Positions 17,013-26,689 are shown, numbered from the stretch's first letter. The stretch: 64,000 bases of DNA from Micromonospora sp. ALFpr18c (GCF_008868155.1 NZ_WBKR01000003.1:32703-96702), one strand, 5' to 3'. Program-made: numbers and translations. Notes: generated from the sequence alone by a model not told the origin.

Positions 17013-17153
17013 GACTGGTCCACCCCTGATAACCGGCTGTTTGACATCATCGACATTCGCGTCCGACCGACGCGTTCCCGCCACCGTCGCGCCGTCCTGC
17101 GGCGGCTCCGGCTCGGTGTGTCCGACGCCGCACCGCAACCAGGAACCGTCGTA

Positions 17154-17189
17154 CGCCCGGGCATGACGGGCGATGCTACCACCCGGGCG
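17154..17189 (-). promoter_or_regulatory. Inverted repeat flanking a possible -10 for the kinase-ParB gene
   Basis: Perfect 8-bp arms CGCCCGGG (17154-17161) and CCCGGGCG (17182-17189) enclose TAGCAT on the minus strand (17178-17173). TAGCAT could be a -10 element about 160 nt upstream of the GTG. No good -35 is visible. This may be an operator-like site. Nothing else was recognised between 17013 and 17269. Confidence 0.3.
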
Positions 17190-17269
17190 CCAGCGCTTTG
17201 CCGGACGCGGTGTGCGGGGGCCACCACCGCGGACCAGGTCGGGGGGGCCGCCGGCATCGGCCGAACCGG

Positions 17270-19288
17270 TCAGAACAGGCTCAGCGGATCGACCTGGAGA
17301 CGAACCGGATCGGCGGCCTTGCGGGCGGCGCGCGCCCCGGCGGCCGAGTGCAGCGCCTCGGCGAGCGCGGCGGCCCGCGCCCGGGGCACCCGGACCAGCA
17401 TCCGCTCCCGCCCCTCGTCGGCGGGCACGGGCCCGAGCACCTCGGCGTCGGCGGGCAGCCGGGCGGCGGCGAGCAGGTCGGCCACCGCCTCGGCCGGGCC
17501 GGTGACGCTGGCCATCCGCACCGCCGGAGGGAAGCCCAACTCCCGGCGCTCGGCCAGCTCGCGGCCGGCGAACCAGGCCGCGTCCCAGCGCAGCAGCGCC
17601 TGCACCGGGGCGAGCGCGCCGTCGGCGACGACCACCACCCGGCCGGCCGGGGCCGGCCGGGCCAGCGCCGCGGCGGCCAGCCAGCGCCGCAGCGCCTCCT
17701 CGCCGGCACGCAGGTCGGCCCGGGTCAGCAGGGCCCACGAGTCGAGCAGCAGCACCGCGCCGTAGCCGCCCTCGGCGACCGGCTCGGCACCCGGGGTGGC
17801 CACCACCAGGGCCGCCCCGCCGGGCACGTCGGTGAGCACCTCCTCCCGCCCCGAGGTGCGCACGGGCACGCCGGGGAACGCCCGGCCCAGCTCCTCGGCG
17901 GTACGCCGGGCGCCGGTCACCGCGGCCCGCAGCCGCCGACCATCGCACTGCGGGCAGGCGTACGCGGCGGCCACCCGGGCGCACCAGCGGCACGCCGGGG
18001 TGCCACCGGACGAGGGCAGCGCGAGCGGGCCGGCGCAGTGCGCGCACCGCGCCGGGGTGCGGCAGTCGGCGCAGGAGATCGACGGCAGGTAGCCGCGCCG
18101 GGGCACCTGAACGAGCACCGGCAGGTCCGCCCGGATGGCGTCCCGGGCGGCCGTCCAGGCCAGGCTGGGCAGCCGGGCGGTGGCCGCACCCGGGTCACGC
18201 GCCAGCTGGGGATCGTCGCCGGTGGGTGCGATGGCCGCAACGCGGGCCCGCACCGTCGCCCGGTCGGCGACGACCTCCCGGGCCCAGCCGGTCTCCAGCA
18301 GCAGCTGCGCCTCGGCGGTGCGGGCGTACCCGCCGACCAGCGCGCCGGCCTCGGCGAGCTGGGCGCGGGTGAGCAGCACGTCGCGGGCGTGCGGATAGGG
18401 CGCCCGGGGCTCGGAGTGCAGGTCGTCGCCGTCATCCCAGACGGCGACCAGGCCGAGCCGGTCCACCGGGGCGAACATCGCCGCCCGGGTGCCGATCACC
18501 ACCGGTACCTGCCCACGCCGCGCGGTGAGGAAGGCCCGGTAGCGCCGGGCCGGCCCGAGCGCGGCGGAGAGGCTGACGTGCCGCCCCGAGCCGAGCACGG
18601 CGGTGAGCGCGGCGTCGAGGCGGTCGAGGTCGCGGGCGTCGGCCACCACCACCACGGCCCCGCGTCCCCCGGCCACCGTCGCGGCGACCGCGTCGGCGTA
18701 GCGGGCCGCCCAGTCCTCGCCGGGCAACGCCGACCAGACCGCGCGGGGCGCCCGGCCGTCGGTGAGCGCCCGCAGCAGGACCGGGCCGGTCGGGTAGTCC
18801 CGCCACCCGCGCGGGTCCACCACGGACGCGGCCGGGCCGTCCGCACCGGGCACGGTCGTACCGCTTACCACGGGCGCGGTCGTACCGTCCGCCCCGGTGA
18901 CCGGCGGCCCGGCGTCGGCGCGCTCCGCGCCGTCGGCGGTGGCCCCGGGGGCGGGCTGGTCGTCGCGGGACTCCTTCTCCACCCGGGCGTGCCGGGGTGG
19001 CACCGCGAGCCGGAGCACGTCGGCGAGGCTGCCCGCGTACCGGTCGGCCACCGCGCGGGCCAGCCGGGCGATCTCCGGCGCCAGCACCGGCTCCGGGGAG
19101 ACCACCTTCTCCAGGTAAGCGAGGCGGCCGGTGTGCCCGGAGTCGTCGGCGCGGGACAGCAGCCACCCGTCGACGAGCTGCCCCGCGAAGCGCACCTTCA
19201 CCCGGGTGCCGGGCACCGCCACGTCGTCCAGCTCGGCCGGCACCAGGTAGTCGAACGGGCGGTCCAGGTGCGCCAGTGGCACGTCCAC
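17270..19288 (-). CDS. priA: Primosomal protein PriA, helicase-motif-deficient actinobacterial type
   Basis: PriA helps reload the replicative helicase at stalled forks. The N-terminal DNA-binding part is clear (VDVPLAHLDRPFDYLVPAEL). The central zinc-binding region has Cys pairs in CADC, CAHC, CRWC and CPQC. The helicase Walker A (normally GVTGSGKTE) is missing, and the DEEH position reads WDDGDDLHSEP, as known for actinobacterial PriA. The start is unclear: 19288 is the first plausible GTG. The frame also contains a CTG at 19351 overlapping the metK stop as CTGA, which would add 21 residues. It lies directly downstream of metK. Confidence 0.85.
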   Translation of the reverse strand: MDVPLAHLDRPFDYLVPAELDDVAVPGTRVKVRFAGQLVDGWLLSRADDSGHTGRLAYLEKVVSPEPVLAPEIARLARAVADRYAGSLADVLRLAVPPRHARVEKESRDDQPAPGATADGAERADAGPPVTGADGTTAPVVSGTTVPGADGPAASVVDPRGWRDYPTGPVLLRALTDGRAPRAVWSALPGEDWAARYADAVAATVAGGRGAVVVVADARDLDRLDAALTAVLGSGRHVSLSAALGPARRYRAFLTARRGQVPVVIGTRAAMFAPVDRLGLVAVWDDGDDLHSEPRAPYPHARDVLLTRAQLAEAGALVGGYARTAEAQLLLETGWAREVVADRATVRARVAAIAPTGDDPQLARDPGAATARLPSLAWTAARDAIRADLPVLVQVPRRGYLPSISCADCRTPARCAHCAGPLALPSSGGTPACRWCARVAAAYACPQCDGRRLRAAVTGARRTAEELGRAFPGVPVRTSGREEVLTDVPGGAALVVATPGAEPVAEGGYGAVLLLDSWALLTRADLRAGEEALRRWLAAAALARPAPAGRVVVVADGALAPVQALLRWDAAWFAGRELAERRELGFPPAVRMASVTGPAEAVADLLAAARLPADAEVLGPVPADEGRERMLVRVPRARAAALAEALHSAAGARAARKAADPVRLQVDPLSLF

Positions 19289-19347
19289 GCAGACGCGCGC
19301 GAACGGCGACCCGTCCGCGGGTCGCCGGTCGCTGCGCCTGGTGGCGG

Positions 19348-20541
19348 TCAGGCTCCCGCGGCCGACTTGAGGTCGGCGGCCCGGTCGGTGCTCTCCCAGG
19401 TCAGGTCCGGCAGCTCCCGGCCGAAGTGGCCGTACGCGGCGGTCTGCTGGTAGATCGGGCGGAGCAGGTTGAGGTCCCGGATGATCGCGGCCGGGCGCAG
19501 GTCGAACACCTCGGCGACGGCCTTCTCGATCGAGGAGACCGGCACCGTCTCGGTGCCGAACGTCTCGATGAACAGGCTCACCGGGTGCGCCTTGCCGATG
19601 GCGTAGGCGACCTGCGCCTCGCACCGCTCGGCCAGGCCGGCGGCGACCACGTTCTTGGCCACCCACCGCATCGCGTACGCGGCCGACCGGTCCACCTTGG
19701 ACGGGTCCTTGCCGGAGAACGCGCCACCGCCGTGCCGGGCGTACCCGCCGTAGGTGTCCACGATGATCTTGCGGCCGGTCAGCCCGGCGTCACCCATCGG
19801 GCCACCGATCTCGAACCGGCCGGTCGGGTTGACCAACAGCCGGTAGCCGTCGGTGTCCAGGCCGAGGCTCTCCAGCTCGGGGGCGATGACGTGGTCGCGC
19901 ACGTCCGGGGTGAGCAGCGAGTCCAGGGAGATGTCCGCGGCGTGCTGGCTGGACACGACCACCGTGTTCAGCCGGACCGGGCGCAGCCCCTCGTACTCGA
20001 TGGTGACCTGGGTCTTGCCGTCCGGCCGCAGGTACGGGATCGTGCCGTCCTTGCGGACCGCGGCGAGCCGGCGGGCCAGACGGTGCGCCAGGGCGATCGG
20101 CAGCGGCATCAGCTCGGGCGTCTCCGAGCAGGCGAAGCCGAACATCATGCCCTGGTCGCCGGCGCCCTGCGCGTCCAGCGCGCTCTCCGACGCGCCGGTA
20201 CGCAGCTCGAACGCGTTGTCCACGCCCTGCGCGATGTCCTCGGACTGCGCGCCGATGGAGACGCTGACCCCGCAGGAGGCGCCGTCGAAGCCCTTCTTCG
20301 ACGAGTCGTAGCCGATGTCGAGGATGGTCCGCCGGACGATCGTCGGGATGTCGGCGTACGCCTTGGTGGTCACCTCACCGGCGATGTGCACCTGGCCGGT
20401 GGTGATCATGGTCTCGACCGCCACCCGGCTGTGCGGATCCTCGGCGAGCAGCGCGTCGAGGATGCCATCGCTGATCTGGTCGGCGATCTTGTCCGGGTGG
20501 CCTTCCGTGACCGATTCGGACGTGAAGAGGCGGCGTGTCAC
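19348..20541 (-). CDS. metK: S-adenosylmethionine synthetase
   Basis: MetK makes SAM from methionine and ATP. The 397-residue protein has [19 protein letters not shown] at the N-terminus, the hexapeptide GAGDQG (here in [11 protein letters not shown]) and [18 protein letters not shown]. The GTG start at 20541 is preceded by AGGAG at 5 nt. Upstream, the 87-nt gap to coaBC holds a possible -10 (TAGACT) on the minus strand. I saw no SAM-riboswitch signature. SAM is used by RsmB and by the EPS-locus methyltransferase encoded in this window. Confidence 0.96.
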   Translation of the reverse strand: MTRRLFTSESVTEGHPDKIADQISDGILDALLAEDPHSRVAVETMITTGQVHIAGEVTTKAYADIPTIVRRTILDIGYDSSKKGFDGASCGVSVSIGAQSEDIAQGVDNAFELRTGASESALDAQGAGDQGMMFGFACSETPELMPLPIALAHRLARRLAAVRKDGTIPYLRPDGKTQVTIEYEGLRPVRLNTVVVSSQHAADISLDSLLTPDVRDHVIAPELESLGLDTDGYRLLVNPTGRFEIGGPMGDAGLTGRKIIVDTYGGYARHGGGAFSGKDPSKVDRSAAYAMRWVAKNVVAAGLAERCEAQVAYAIGKAHPVSLFIETFGTETVPVSSIEKAVAEVFDLRPAAIIRDLNLLRPIYQQTAAYGHFGRELPDLTWESTDRAADLKSAAGA

Positions 20542-20628
20542 GGCACTCCTAAGCGTGTGATGTCGTTCCGCGGGAGTCTAATCACCACTGCGGCGGGCGT
20601 GGAGTTCAGTCGTGCTTTGTTCCACTCG

Positions 20629-21837
20629 TCAGGAGCGGTCGGCCAGCCGCGCCACGACGAGATCCCACACGGTGTCGGCCACGTCCTCCTTGGCCTGCTC
20701 CGGCAGTCGGCTGACCGAGCCGTCCGCGCCGATGACCGTCACCGTGTTGGTGTCGGCGCCGAAGACCAGATCCGGACCGACCTCGTTGACGACGATCAGG
20801 TCGGCCCGCTTCCGGGCGAGTTTCGCCCGGCCGTTGGCCTCGGCGTCGCCGGTCTCGGCGGCGAACACCACCAGCACCTGCTCCGGTCGTTTGCGCTGGC
20901 CGAGCTCCGCCGCGATGTCCGGGTTCGTGACCAGCTCGATGGTGGGAGCGACGCCGTCGTCCGACTTCTTGATTTTGCCAGGCGCGTACGTCGCCGGCCG
21001 GAAATCGGCCGGAGCCGCCGCCATCACCACCGCGTCGGCCTCGTCGGCGGCCTTGACGGTCGCGTCGCGCAGTTCGGCGGTGGAGCCGACACGGACCAGG
21101 TCGACCCCGGCGGGGGCGGCGAGGGAGACGTTGGCCGCGATCAGGGTCACCTGGGCGCCCCGGGCCACCGCCGCGCGGGCGAACGCGTAGCCCTGCTTGC
21201 CCGACGACCGGTTGCCGAGGAAGCGGACCGGGTCCAAGGGCTCGCGGGTGCCGCCCGCGGTGACCACCACCCGCCGGCCGGCCAGGTCGGCGGGGGCGGA
21301 GTCACCCCGGGCGAGGACCCGACGGGCGACGGCGAAGATCTCCGCCGGGTCGGGCAGCCGGCCCTTGCCGCTGTCGGCGCCGGTGAGTCGCCCGACGGCC
21401 GGCTCGATGACCCGGACCCCCCGGGAGCGCAGCGTGGCGACGTTGGCCACCGTGGCCGGGTGCTCCCACATCTCGGTGTGCATGGCCGGAGCCAGCACCA
21501 CCGGGCAGCGGGCGGTCAGCAGCGTGTTGGTCAGCAGGTCGTCGGCGAGCCCGTGCGCGGCCTTGGCGAGCAGGTCGGTGGTCGTCGGCGCGACCACCAC
21601 CAGGTCGGCCTGCTGGCCGAGGCGCACGTGCGGCACCTCGTGCACGTCGGACCAGACGTCGTCGGCGACCGGCTGGCCGGACAGTGCCGCCCAGGTCGGC
21701 GCTCCGACGAAGCGGAGCGCCGACGCGGTCGGTACGACGCGGACCCGGTGACCCGACTCGGTGAAGAGCCGCAGCAGCTCACACGCCTTGTAGGCGGCGA
21801 TGCCGCCGCCGACCCCGAGGACGATCGAGGCGGACAT
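20629..21837 (-). CDS. coaBC: Bifunctional phosphopantothenoylcysteine decarboxylase / synthetase
   Basis: CoaBC carries out two consecutive steps of coenzyme A synthesis. The N-terminal flavoprotein decarboxylase (about residues 1-180) shows GVGGGIAAYKACELLR, the catalytic His region DVHEVPHVRLG and the PAMHTEMWEHP motif. The C-terminal CTP-dependent synthetase follows with VVVTAGGTREPLDPVRF, NRSSGKQGYA and KIKKSD. The length of 402 residues is typical. It starts with ATG 14 nt after the rpoZ stop, so it is in the rpoZ operon. Confidence 0.95.
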   Translation of the reverse strand: MSASIVLGVGGGIAAYKACELLRLFTESGHRVRVVPTASALRFVGAPTWAALSGQPVADDVWSDVHEVPHVRLGQQADLVVVAPTTTDLLAKAAHGLADDLLTNTLLTARCPVVLAPAMHTEMWEHPATVANVATLRSRGVRVIEPAVGRLTGADSGKGRLPDPAEIFAVARRVLARGDSAPADLAGRRVVVTAGGTREPLDPVRFLGNRSSGKQGYAFARAAVARGAQVTLIAANVSLAAPAGVDLVRVGSTAELRDATVKAADEADAVVMAAAPADFRPATYAPGKIKKSDDGVAPTIELVTNPDIAAELGQRKRPEQVLVVFAAETGDAEANGRAKLARKRADLIVVNEVGPDLVFGADTNTVTVIGADGSVSRLPEQAKEDVADTVWDLVVARLADRS

Positions 21838-21851
21838 CGACGGGTGCGGTC

Positions 21852-22115
21852 TTACGGCTGGTCGGTCGGCTCGGCGGTGAGCAGGCCCGCGTTGATCTCG
21901 CGCATGGCGATGGAGAGGGGCTTCTCCTGGGGGGTGGTCTCGACGAGCGGGCCGACGTACTCCAGCAGGCCCTCACCGAGCTGGCTGTAGTAGGCGTTGA
22001 CCTGGCGCGCGCGCTTGGCGGCGAAGATGACCAGCGCGTACTTCGACGTCGTCTTCTCGAGGAGCTCGTCGATCGGCGGGTTGGTGATGCCTTCGGGGTT
22101 GGCGATGGATCCCAC
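21852..22115 (-). CDS. rpoZ: RNA polymerase omega subunit
   Basis: The omega subunit helps assemble and stabilise RNA polymerase and forms part of a ppGpp site in some bacteria. The 87-residue protein carries [20 protein letters not shown] and [12 protein letters not shown], the conserved core that wraps the beta' C-terminus. The GTG start has AGAGG upstream. It sits between the gmk homologue and coaBC, as in other actinobacteria. Confidence 0.95.
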   Translation of the reverse strand: MGSIANPEGITNPPIDELLEKTTSKYALVIFAAKRARQVNAYYSQLGEGLLEYVGPLVETTPQEKPLSIAMREINAGLLTAEPTDQP

Positions 22116-22179
22116 GAATTAACCTCTGCGTCTTTCGAGCCGCGCGAACGCGGTGCTGAGTCTCAACGGCGGCCGACCG

Positions 22180-22713
22180 TCAGCCGCGCACACGCGACCA
22201 GGTCGGATCCGGATAAGAAGAACCGAGTAAGCCTACCAGCTCGCCGACGACCCGCTCGGTGTGGTCGTGGGTCAGGGCGTGGTCGAAGCTCGCCGCGACG
22301 GCCGGGTCGGGACGCTTCCCGGGCGGGCTCAGCAGCACCAGCCGGGCGTCGGGCAGGCGCGCCCGGACCAGCGGGGCGCCGCGCAGGTCGAGCGGGAGCA
22401 GCACCGGCTGCCCGGCGTCGAGCCGGGCGCGCAGCGGCGGGTACGGCGTACCCCGGTGGTGTGGGCCGGCCCTGGACCACTCCAGCAGCTCGCCCGCGGC
22501 CACCCGCCGGTCGAACTCGGCCGGCGCGAGGAAGACCCGGTCGACACCGTCGACCTCCTGCTCCCGGCGCGGCCGGGTGGTGGCCGGTACCGGGATCCAC
22601 ACGAACGGAGAACGCGCCCGGACGAGCTCGACGACACTCTCCCTGCCGGAACCCGAAGGTCCAGCCAGGACAGTGAGCCGAGCCGCCGGGCGCGCCTCGT
22701 CATCCGTGCTCAC
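22180..22713 (-). CDS. Strongly diverged guanylate-kinase homologue
   Basis: Position (between mihF and rpoZ) and sequence mark this as the gmk locus, but the 177-residue product is degenerate. The P-loop is GPSGSGRES (18-26), with Arg24 replacing the catalytic Walker A lysine. The GMP-binding segment keeps TTRPRREQEVDGVD and GELLEW, but the usual GxxYGTP reads HHRGTP, losing the tyrosine. The LID signature (RLxxRGTE-like) is absent, with a Pro-rich stretch in its place. It may be inactive or repurposed. A working Gmk would then have to be encoded elsewhere. The GTG start has only a weak Shine-Dalgarno. Confidence 0.8.
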   Translation of the reverse strand: MSTDDEARPAARLTVLAGPSGSGRESVVELVRARSPFVWIPVPATTRPRREQEVDGVDRVFLAPAEFDRRVAAGELLEWSRAGPHHRGTPYPPLRARLDAGQPVLLPLDLRGAPLVRARLPDARLVLLSPPGKRPDPAVAASFDHALTHDHTERVVGELVGLLGSSYPDPTWSRVRG

Positions 22714-22738
22714 TGCTTGTTTCTACACGCTGCCAGGT

Positions 22739-23056
22739 TCAGTTGGCGGCGAACTCTCCAAGCAGTGCCTTGCGCTGCTGCTCGCCGAGGCCACGCAGGC
22801 GACGGCTGTCAGCGATCTTGAGCTTCTCCATGATCTGGGTAGCCCGGATCTTGCCAATGCCCGGCATCGCCTGCAGGACGGCCGAAACCTTGAGCTTACC
22901 CACGACGTCGTCGCTCTCGGCGCGCTCGAGGACGGCGCCAAGGGTGGTCTTGCCCTGCTTGAGCTGCTCCTTCAGCTCGGCACGGGCCTTGCGGATCTCC
23001 GCGGCCTTCTCGAGCGCGGCAGCGCGCTGTTCGGGGGTCAGTGACGGGAGCGGCAC
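22739..23056 (-). CDS. mihF: Integration host factor, actinobacterial type (mIHF)
   Basis: mIHF is a small nucleoid protein that binds DNA without sequence specificity and supports phage integration and chromosome organisation in mycobacteria and Streptomyces. The 105-residue protein has a long N-terminal helix (EQRAAALEKAAEIRKARAEL) and the helix-two-turn-helix region MPGIGKIRATQIMEKLKI. The GTG is preceded by GAGGAG at 5 nt. It reads toward the gmk homologue, with 25 nt between the genes. A short inverted repeat GAACCA/TGGTTC lies upstream at 23127-23147. Confidence 0.94.
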   Translation of the reverse strand: MPLPSLTPEQRAAALEKAAEIRKARAELKEQLKQGKTTLGAVLERAESDDVVGKLKVSAVLQAMPGIGKIRATQIMEKLKIADSRRLRGLGEQQRKALLGEFAAN

Positions 23057-23234
23057 CAGTTCTCCTCAGGTCCCTATCGCGGCGGGCGGGGCGCACCGCC
23101 GCATCTGTGAAACGTGGTGTCGCTGTGAACCAAGGGGTCCGTGGTTCCCAGCGCGGGGAAAACTAGCGGTCAACGGAGCTTTCGGCAACGTGGGCGCGCG
23201 ACGATCACCGCACAGTGACCGAGCCGTCAGTCAG

Positions 23235-24071
23235 TCAACGGGCAGCCAGAACGGCCCGGCACTCGCCCAGCACCCGGTCCGCGGCGGCCCGCAGCGCGGC
23301 GACGTCGGGGCCCGCGGAGAGCACTTCCCGGGAGTACGACGGGAGCACCGTGGCGAGGCTCGAACCGAAGACGGTACGCAGATCGGCCGCGCCGGCACCC
23401 TGCGCGCCGAGCCCCGGCGCGAGCAGCGGACCCCCCACGCCGGAGAGGTCGTGACCGGTGTCGCCGATGGTCGCGCCGACCACCAACCCGAAGCTGCCGA
23501 GGGGGGTCGCACCCTTGTTGAGCTGGGAAATCTCGTCGATCACGGTCTGCGCGACGGTGCGGCCGTCGGCCGTGCGGGCGCGTTGCACGGCGGCACCCTC
23601 GGGGTTGGAGGTGAGGGCCAGCACGAAGACCCCGCCGCCGTGCTCGGCGGCCAGCTCGAACATCGGGGCCAGCGAACCTACTCCCAGGTAAGGGCTCGCG
23701 GTGACCGCGTCGACATACAACGGGCTGGATGGATCAAGGTACGCGCAGGCGTACGCGCGCACCGTCGAGCCGATGTCTCCGCGCTTGACGTCGAGCAGAA
23801 CGAGCGAACCGGCATCGCGTAACTGTCGGATAGTTGACTCAAGAATCGCCACACCGCGGGATCCGAAACGCTCGAAAAAGGCCGACTGAGGCTTCACCAC
23901 CGCAACCCGGTCACCGAGCGCTTCCACGACGGTTTGGGTGAACCGGTCAAGACCCGCGACGTCGTCGTCGAGACCCCACCGAGCCAGCAGACCGGGATGC
24001 GGGTCGATGCCCACGCAGAGCGGCCCCCGCTCGGTGACCGCCCGGTGCAGCCGGGTTCCGAAGCTCTCCAT
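23235..24071 (-). CDS. pyrF: Orotidine 5'-phosphate decarboxylase (long actinobacterial type)
   Basis: PyrF makes UMP from OMP, the last step of de novo pyrimidine synthesis. The 278-residue protein belongs to the longer OMP decarboxylase type. CVGIDPHPGLLARWGL lies at the N-terminus, the catalytic Asp-Lys segment is LLDVKRGDIGST, and the ALTSNPEG phosphate loop follows. GAGGGAG precedes the ATG. In Streptomyces it directly follows pyrD as I recall; here bioA is placed between them. The 178 nt downstream to mihF show no clear terminator. Confidence 0.95.
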   Translation of the reverse strand: MESFGTRLHRAVTERGPLCVGIDPHPGLLARWGLDDDVAGLDRFTQTVVEALGDRVAVVKPQSAFFERFGSRGVAILESTIRQLRDAGSLVLLDVKRGDIGSTVRAYACAYLDPSSPLYVDAVTASPYLGVGSLAPMFELAAEHGGGVFVLALTSNPEGAAVQRARTADGRTVAQTVIDEISQLNKGATPLGSFGLVVGATIGDTGHDLSGVGGPLLAPGLGAQGAGAADLRTVFGSSLATVLPSYSREVLSAGPDVAALRAAADRVLGECRAVLAAR

Positions 24072-24135
24072 CGGCGTACTCCCTCTCTCCTCGTCCCGGG
24101 TGGCGGACCCGCCCTCCGGGGTACCCGTTGCCGGC

Positions 24136-24152
24136 GGCCGGCTCAGCCGGCC
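24136..24152 (-). terminator. Short GC hairpin at the end of bioA
   Basis: GGCCGGC (24136-24142) and GCCGGCC (24146-24152) pair across a 3-nt loop that is the bioA stop codon. It could attenuate read-through into pyrF. It is short and lacks a T-tract, so this is tentative. Confidence 0.4.
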
Positions 24153-25417
24153 ACCACCGCCGCCGCCACGCCGGACGCGATCCGGGCCAGGTCGGCGTCG
24201 TCGGTGACGTACGGCGGCATCGTGTAGATCAGGTCGCGGAACGGCCGCAGCCACACCCCCTGCCCGGCCGCCGCCGCGGTGGCCGCGCCGATGTCGACCT
24301 CGTGATCGAGCTGGACGACGCCGATCGCGCCGAGCACCCGCACGTCGGCGACGCCGGGCGCGCCGCGCAGGGGCTCCAGACCGGCGCGCAGGCCGGCGGC
24401 GATCCTGGCGACCTGCCCCGCCCAGTCCCCGGCCCGCAGCAGCCCGATGGAGGCGTTGGCCACCGCGCAGGCCAGGGGGTTGCCCATGAACGTGGGCCCG
24501 TGCGCGAGCACGCCGGCCGCGGAGATGCCCCGGGCGACCTCCGGGGTGCACAGTGTCGCCGCCAGGGTCAGGTAGCCGCCGGTGAGGGCCTTGCCCACGC
24601 ACAGCACGTCCGGGCTGACCCCGGCGTGCTCGGCGGCGAACATGCGCCCGGTTCGACCGAAGCCGGTGGCGATCTCGTCGAAGATCAGCAGGATTCCGTG
24701 CGCCCGGGTCACCTCGCGCAGGACCCGCAGGTATGCCGGATGGTGAAAGCGCATCCCGCCGGCGCCCTGCACGACCGGCTCCACGATCACCGCGGCCAGC
24801 TCGTCGGCGTGCCGCTCGACCGCGTCCACCAGCGCCGCCACGTACGCCTCGTCGGGCGGATCGGTGAAGCCGCCCGGCGGGACCGGTGCGAAGACCTGCC
24901 GCGGCAGCACGTCACCCCACAGGTGGTGCATCCCGCCCTCCGGGTCGCAGACGCTCATCGGGTGGAACGTGTCGCCGTGGTAGCCGCCCCGCCAGGTCGC
25001 CAGGCGGCGCCGCTGCGGCCGGCCGACGGCGCGTTGGTACTGCAGGCACATCTTCACCGCCACCTCGACGCTGACCGAGCCGGAGTCAGCCAGGAAGACG
25101 TGCTCCAGGCCGTCCGGGGTCAGCTCGACCAGCGTGCGGGCCAGCTGGACGGCGGGCTCGTGAGTGAGCCCGCCGAACATCACGTGACTCATCCGGCCGA
25201 GCTGGTCGGTCACCGCCGCGTCCAGCACCGGGTGCCGGTAGCCGTGGATCGCCGCCCACCAGGACGACATCCCGTCCACCAGCTCCCGCCCGTCGGCCAG
25301 GGTCAGCCGTACCCCCTCGGCGCCGCGCACCACGTACGGCTGGGTCGCCGGCGGCAGCGCCGCGTACGGATGCCAGACGTGCGCCCGGTCCGCGGCCAGG
25401 ATCTCCTCGGGTGTCAC
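24143..25417 (-). CDS. bioA: Adenosylmethionine-8-amino-7-oxononanoate aminotransferase
   Basis: BioA transfers the amino group of SAM to KAPA to give DAPA in biotin synthesis, using PLP. The 424-residue protein shows HVWHPYA near the N-terminus, [13 protein letters not shown], a PLP-binding GGYHGDTF segment, [14 protein letters not shown] and the Schiff-base Lys in [17 protein letters not shown] precedes the GTG. No other biotin gene is in the window, so it is an isolated bio gene inside the pyrimidine region. A long palindrome sits between it and pyrD. Confidence 0.94.
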   Translation of the reverse strand: MTPEEILAADRAHVWHPYAALPPATQPYVVRGAEGVRLTLADGRELVDGMSSWWAAIHGYRHPVLDAAVTDQLGRMSHVMFGGLTHEPAVQLARTLVELTPDGLEHVFLADSGSVSVEVAVKMCLQYQRAVGRPQRRRLATWRGGYHGDTFHPMSVCDPEGGMHHLWGDVLPRQVFAPVPPGGFTDPPDEAYVAALVDAVERHADELAAVIVEPVVQGAGGMRFHHPAYLRVLREVTRAHGILLIFDEIATGFGRTGRMFAAEHAGVSPDVLCVGKALTGGYLTLAATLCTPEVARGISAAGVLAHGPTFMGNPLACAVANASIGLLRAGDWAGQVARIAAGLRAGLEPLRGAPGVADVRVLGAIGVVQLDHEVDIGAATAAAAGQGVWLRPFRDLIYTMPPYVTDDADLARIASGVAAAVVAG

Positions 25418-25490
25418 ACGTCCTCCTTCCAGGCACGAACGGGCCGCGCGGCGGTGGTCAGGCGGCCGGTCGGGCCCCTCCTTCTCCGCC

Positions 25491-25569
25491 TTTGCTCTGC
25501 TTCAACGGAGGCAACGCCTGGTGTCCGGATACCGGACGCCGGCCGTTGCGTGGGTTGAAGCAGAGCAAA
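25491..25569. repeat. 79-bp near-perfect palindrome between pyrD and bioA
   Basis: Outer arms TTTGCTCTGCTTCAAC (25491-25506) and its complement (25554-25569) are perfect over 16 bp. Inner arms GCAACG/CGTTGC and GTCCGG/CCGGAC fall in exact register around the centre at 25530, with G-T wobbles and two small mismatched patches. It can form one long cruciform or RNA hairpin. It could terminate the pyr operon or be a mobile palindromic element. It has no open frame of its own. Confidence 0.85.
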
Positions 25570-25646
25570 CGGACAGCGGAGCGGGTGGGCACCCCGGCGC
25601 AGAGCCGGCCCGGCGCAGGGCTGGACCAGCACCGGGCCGGGGCCGA

Positions 25647-26689
25647 TCACCGGCCGGCGACCGGTTCCGGTGCCAGGGCTGTGGCCGTCGTGCGGGCGGC
25701 TGCGCGGACCAGAGCCGGACCCCGGTAGATGAATCCGGTGTAGAGCTGCACCAGGGCGGCGCCGGCGTCGAACATCCGCGCCGCGTCGTCCGGGTCCAGC
25801 ACCCCGCCGACCCCGATGATCGGCAGCCGGCCGCCGGTCTCGCGGTGCACGAAGGCGACCACGTCGCGGGCACGCCCGGTCAACGGCCGGCCGGACAGAC
25901 CACCGGCCTGCGCGCCGCGCTCGGCGTCACCGACGGCGAGCCCCTCGCGGGACAGCGTCGTGTTGGTGGCGATCACCCCGGCCGCACCCCGCGCCAGGCA
26001 GACCTCCAGCAGCTCGGCGATCGCCGCCTCGGTCAGGTCCGGTGCGATCTTGACCAGTACCGGCTTCTCCCCCACCAGCGCGCCGAGCAGCGCGTCCAGG
26101 TGCGTGCGGTCCTGCAGGGACCGCAGACCCGGGGTGTTCGGCGAGGAGACGTTCACCGCGAAGTAGTCGCCGTGCGCGCGCAACGCCCGGTACGAGGCGA
26201 GGTAGTCCTCGACCGCCTCGTCGAGCGGGGTCACCTTGGACTTGCCCAGCGAGATGCCCAGCGGCACCCCGAGCGGGCGCGGCAGCGCCGCCAGCCGGGC
26301 GGCCAGCGCGGCGGCCCCGGCGTTGTTGAAGCCCATCCGGTTGACCACCGCCTCGCTGGCCGGCAGCCGGAACAGCCGGGGCCGGGGATTGCCCGGCTGG
26401 GCGTGCGCGGTGACCGTGCCGACCTCGACGAAGCCGAACCCGAGCGCCGGCCAGGCCGGCAGCGCCGCGCCGTCCTTGTCCATGCCGGCGGCCAGCCCGA
26501 CCGGATTGGGGAACCGCACGCCGAACACCGTGCGCGGTGCCCGCACCGCGTAGCGGGCCCGCAGGGCGGCGAGCGCCACCGGACTGCGGGACAGCCCGGA
26601 CAACCGCCGCAGCGTCCACTCGTGCGCGGCCTCGGCGTCCCCACCGCCGAGCCGGAACAACCAGGGCCGAACCGCCCGCTCGAACAGGG

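Noticed and set aside
20542..20628. Possible SAM riboswitch upstream of metK
   Set aside because: The 87-nt gap has no conserved SAM aptamer blocks. Only a weak -10-like TAGACT was seen.
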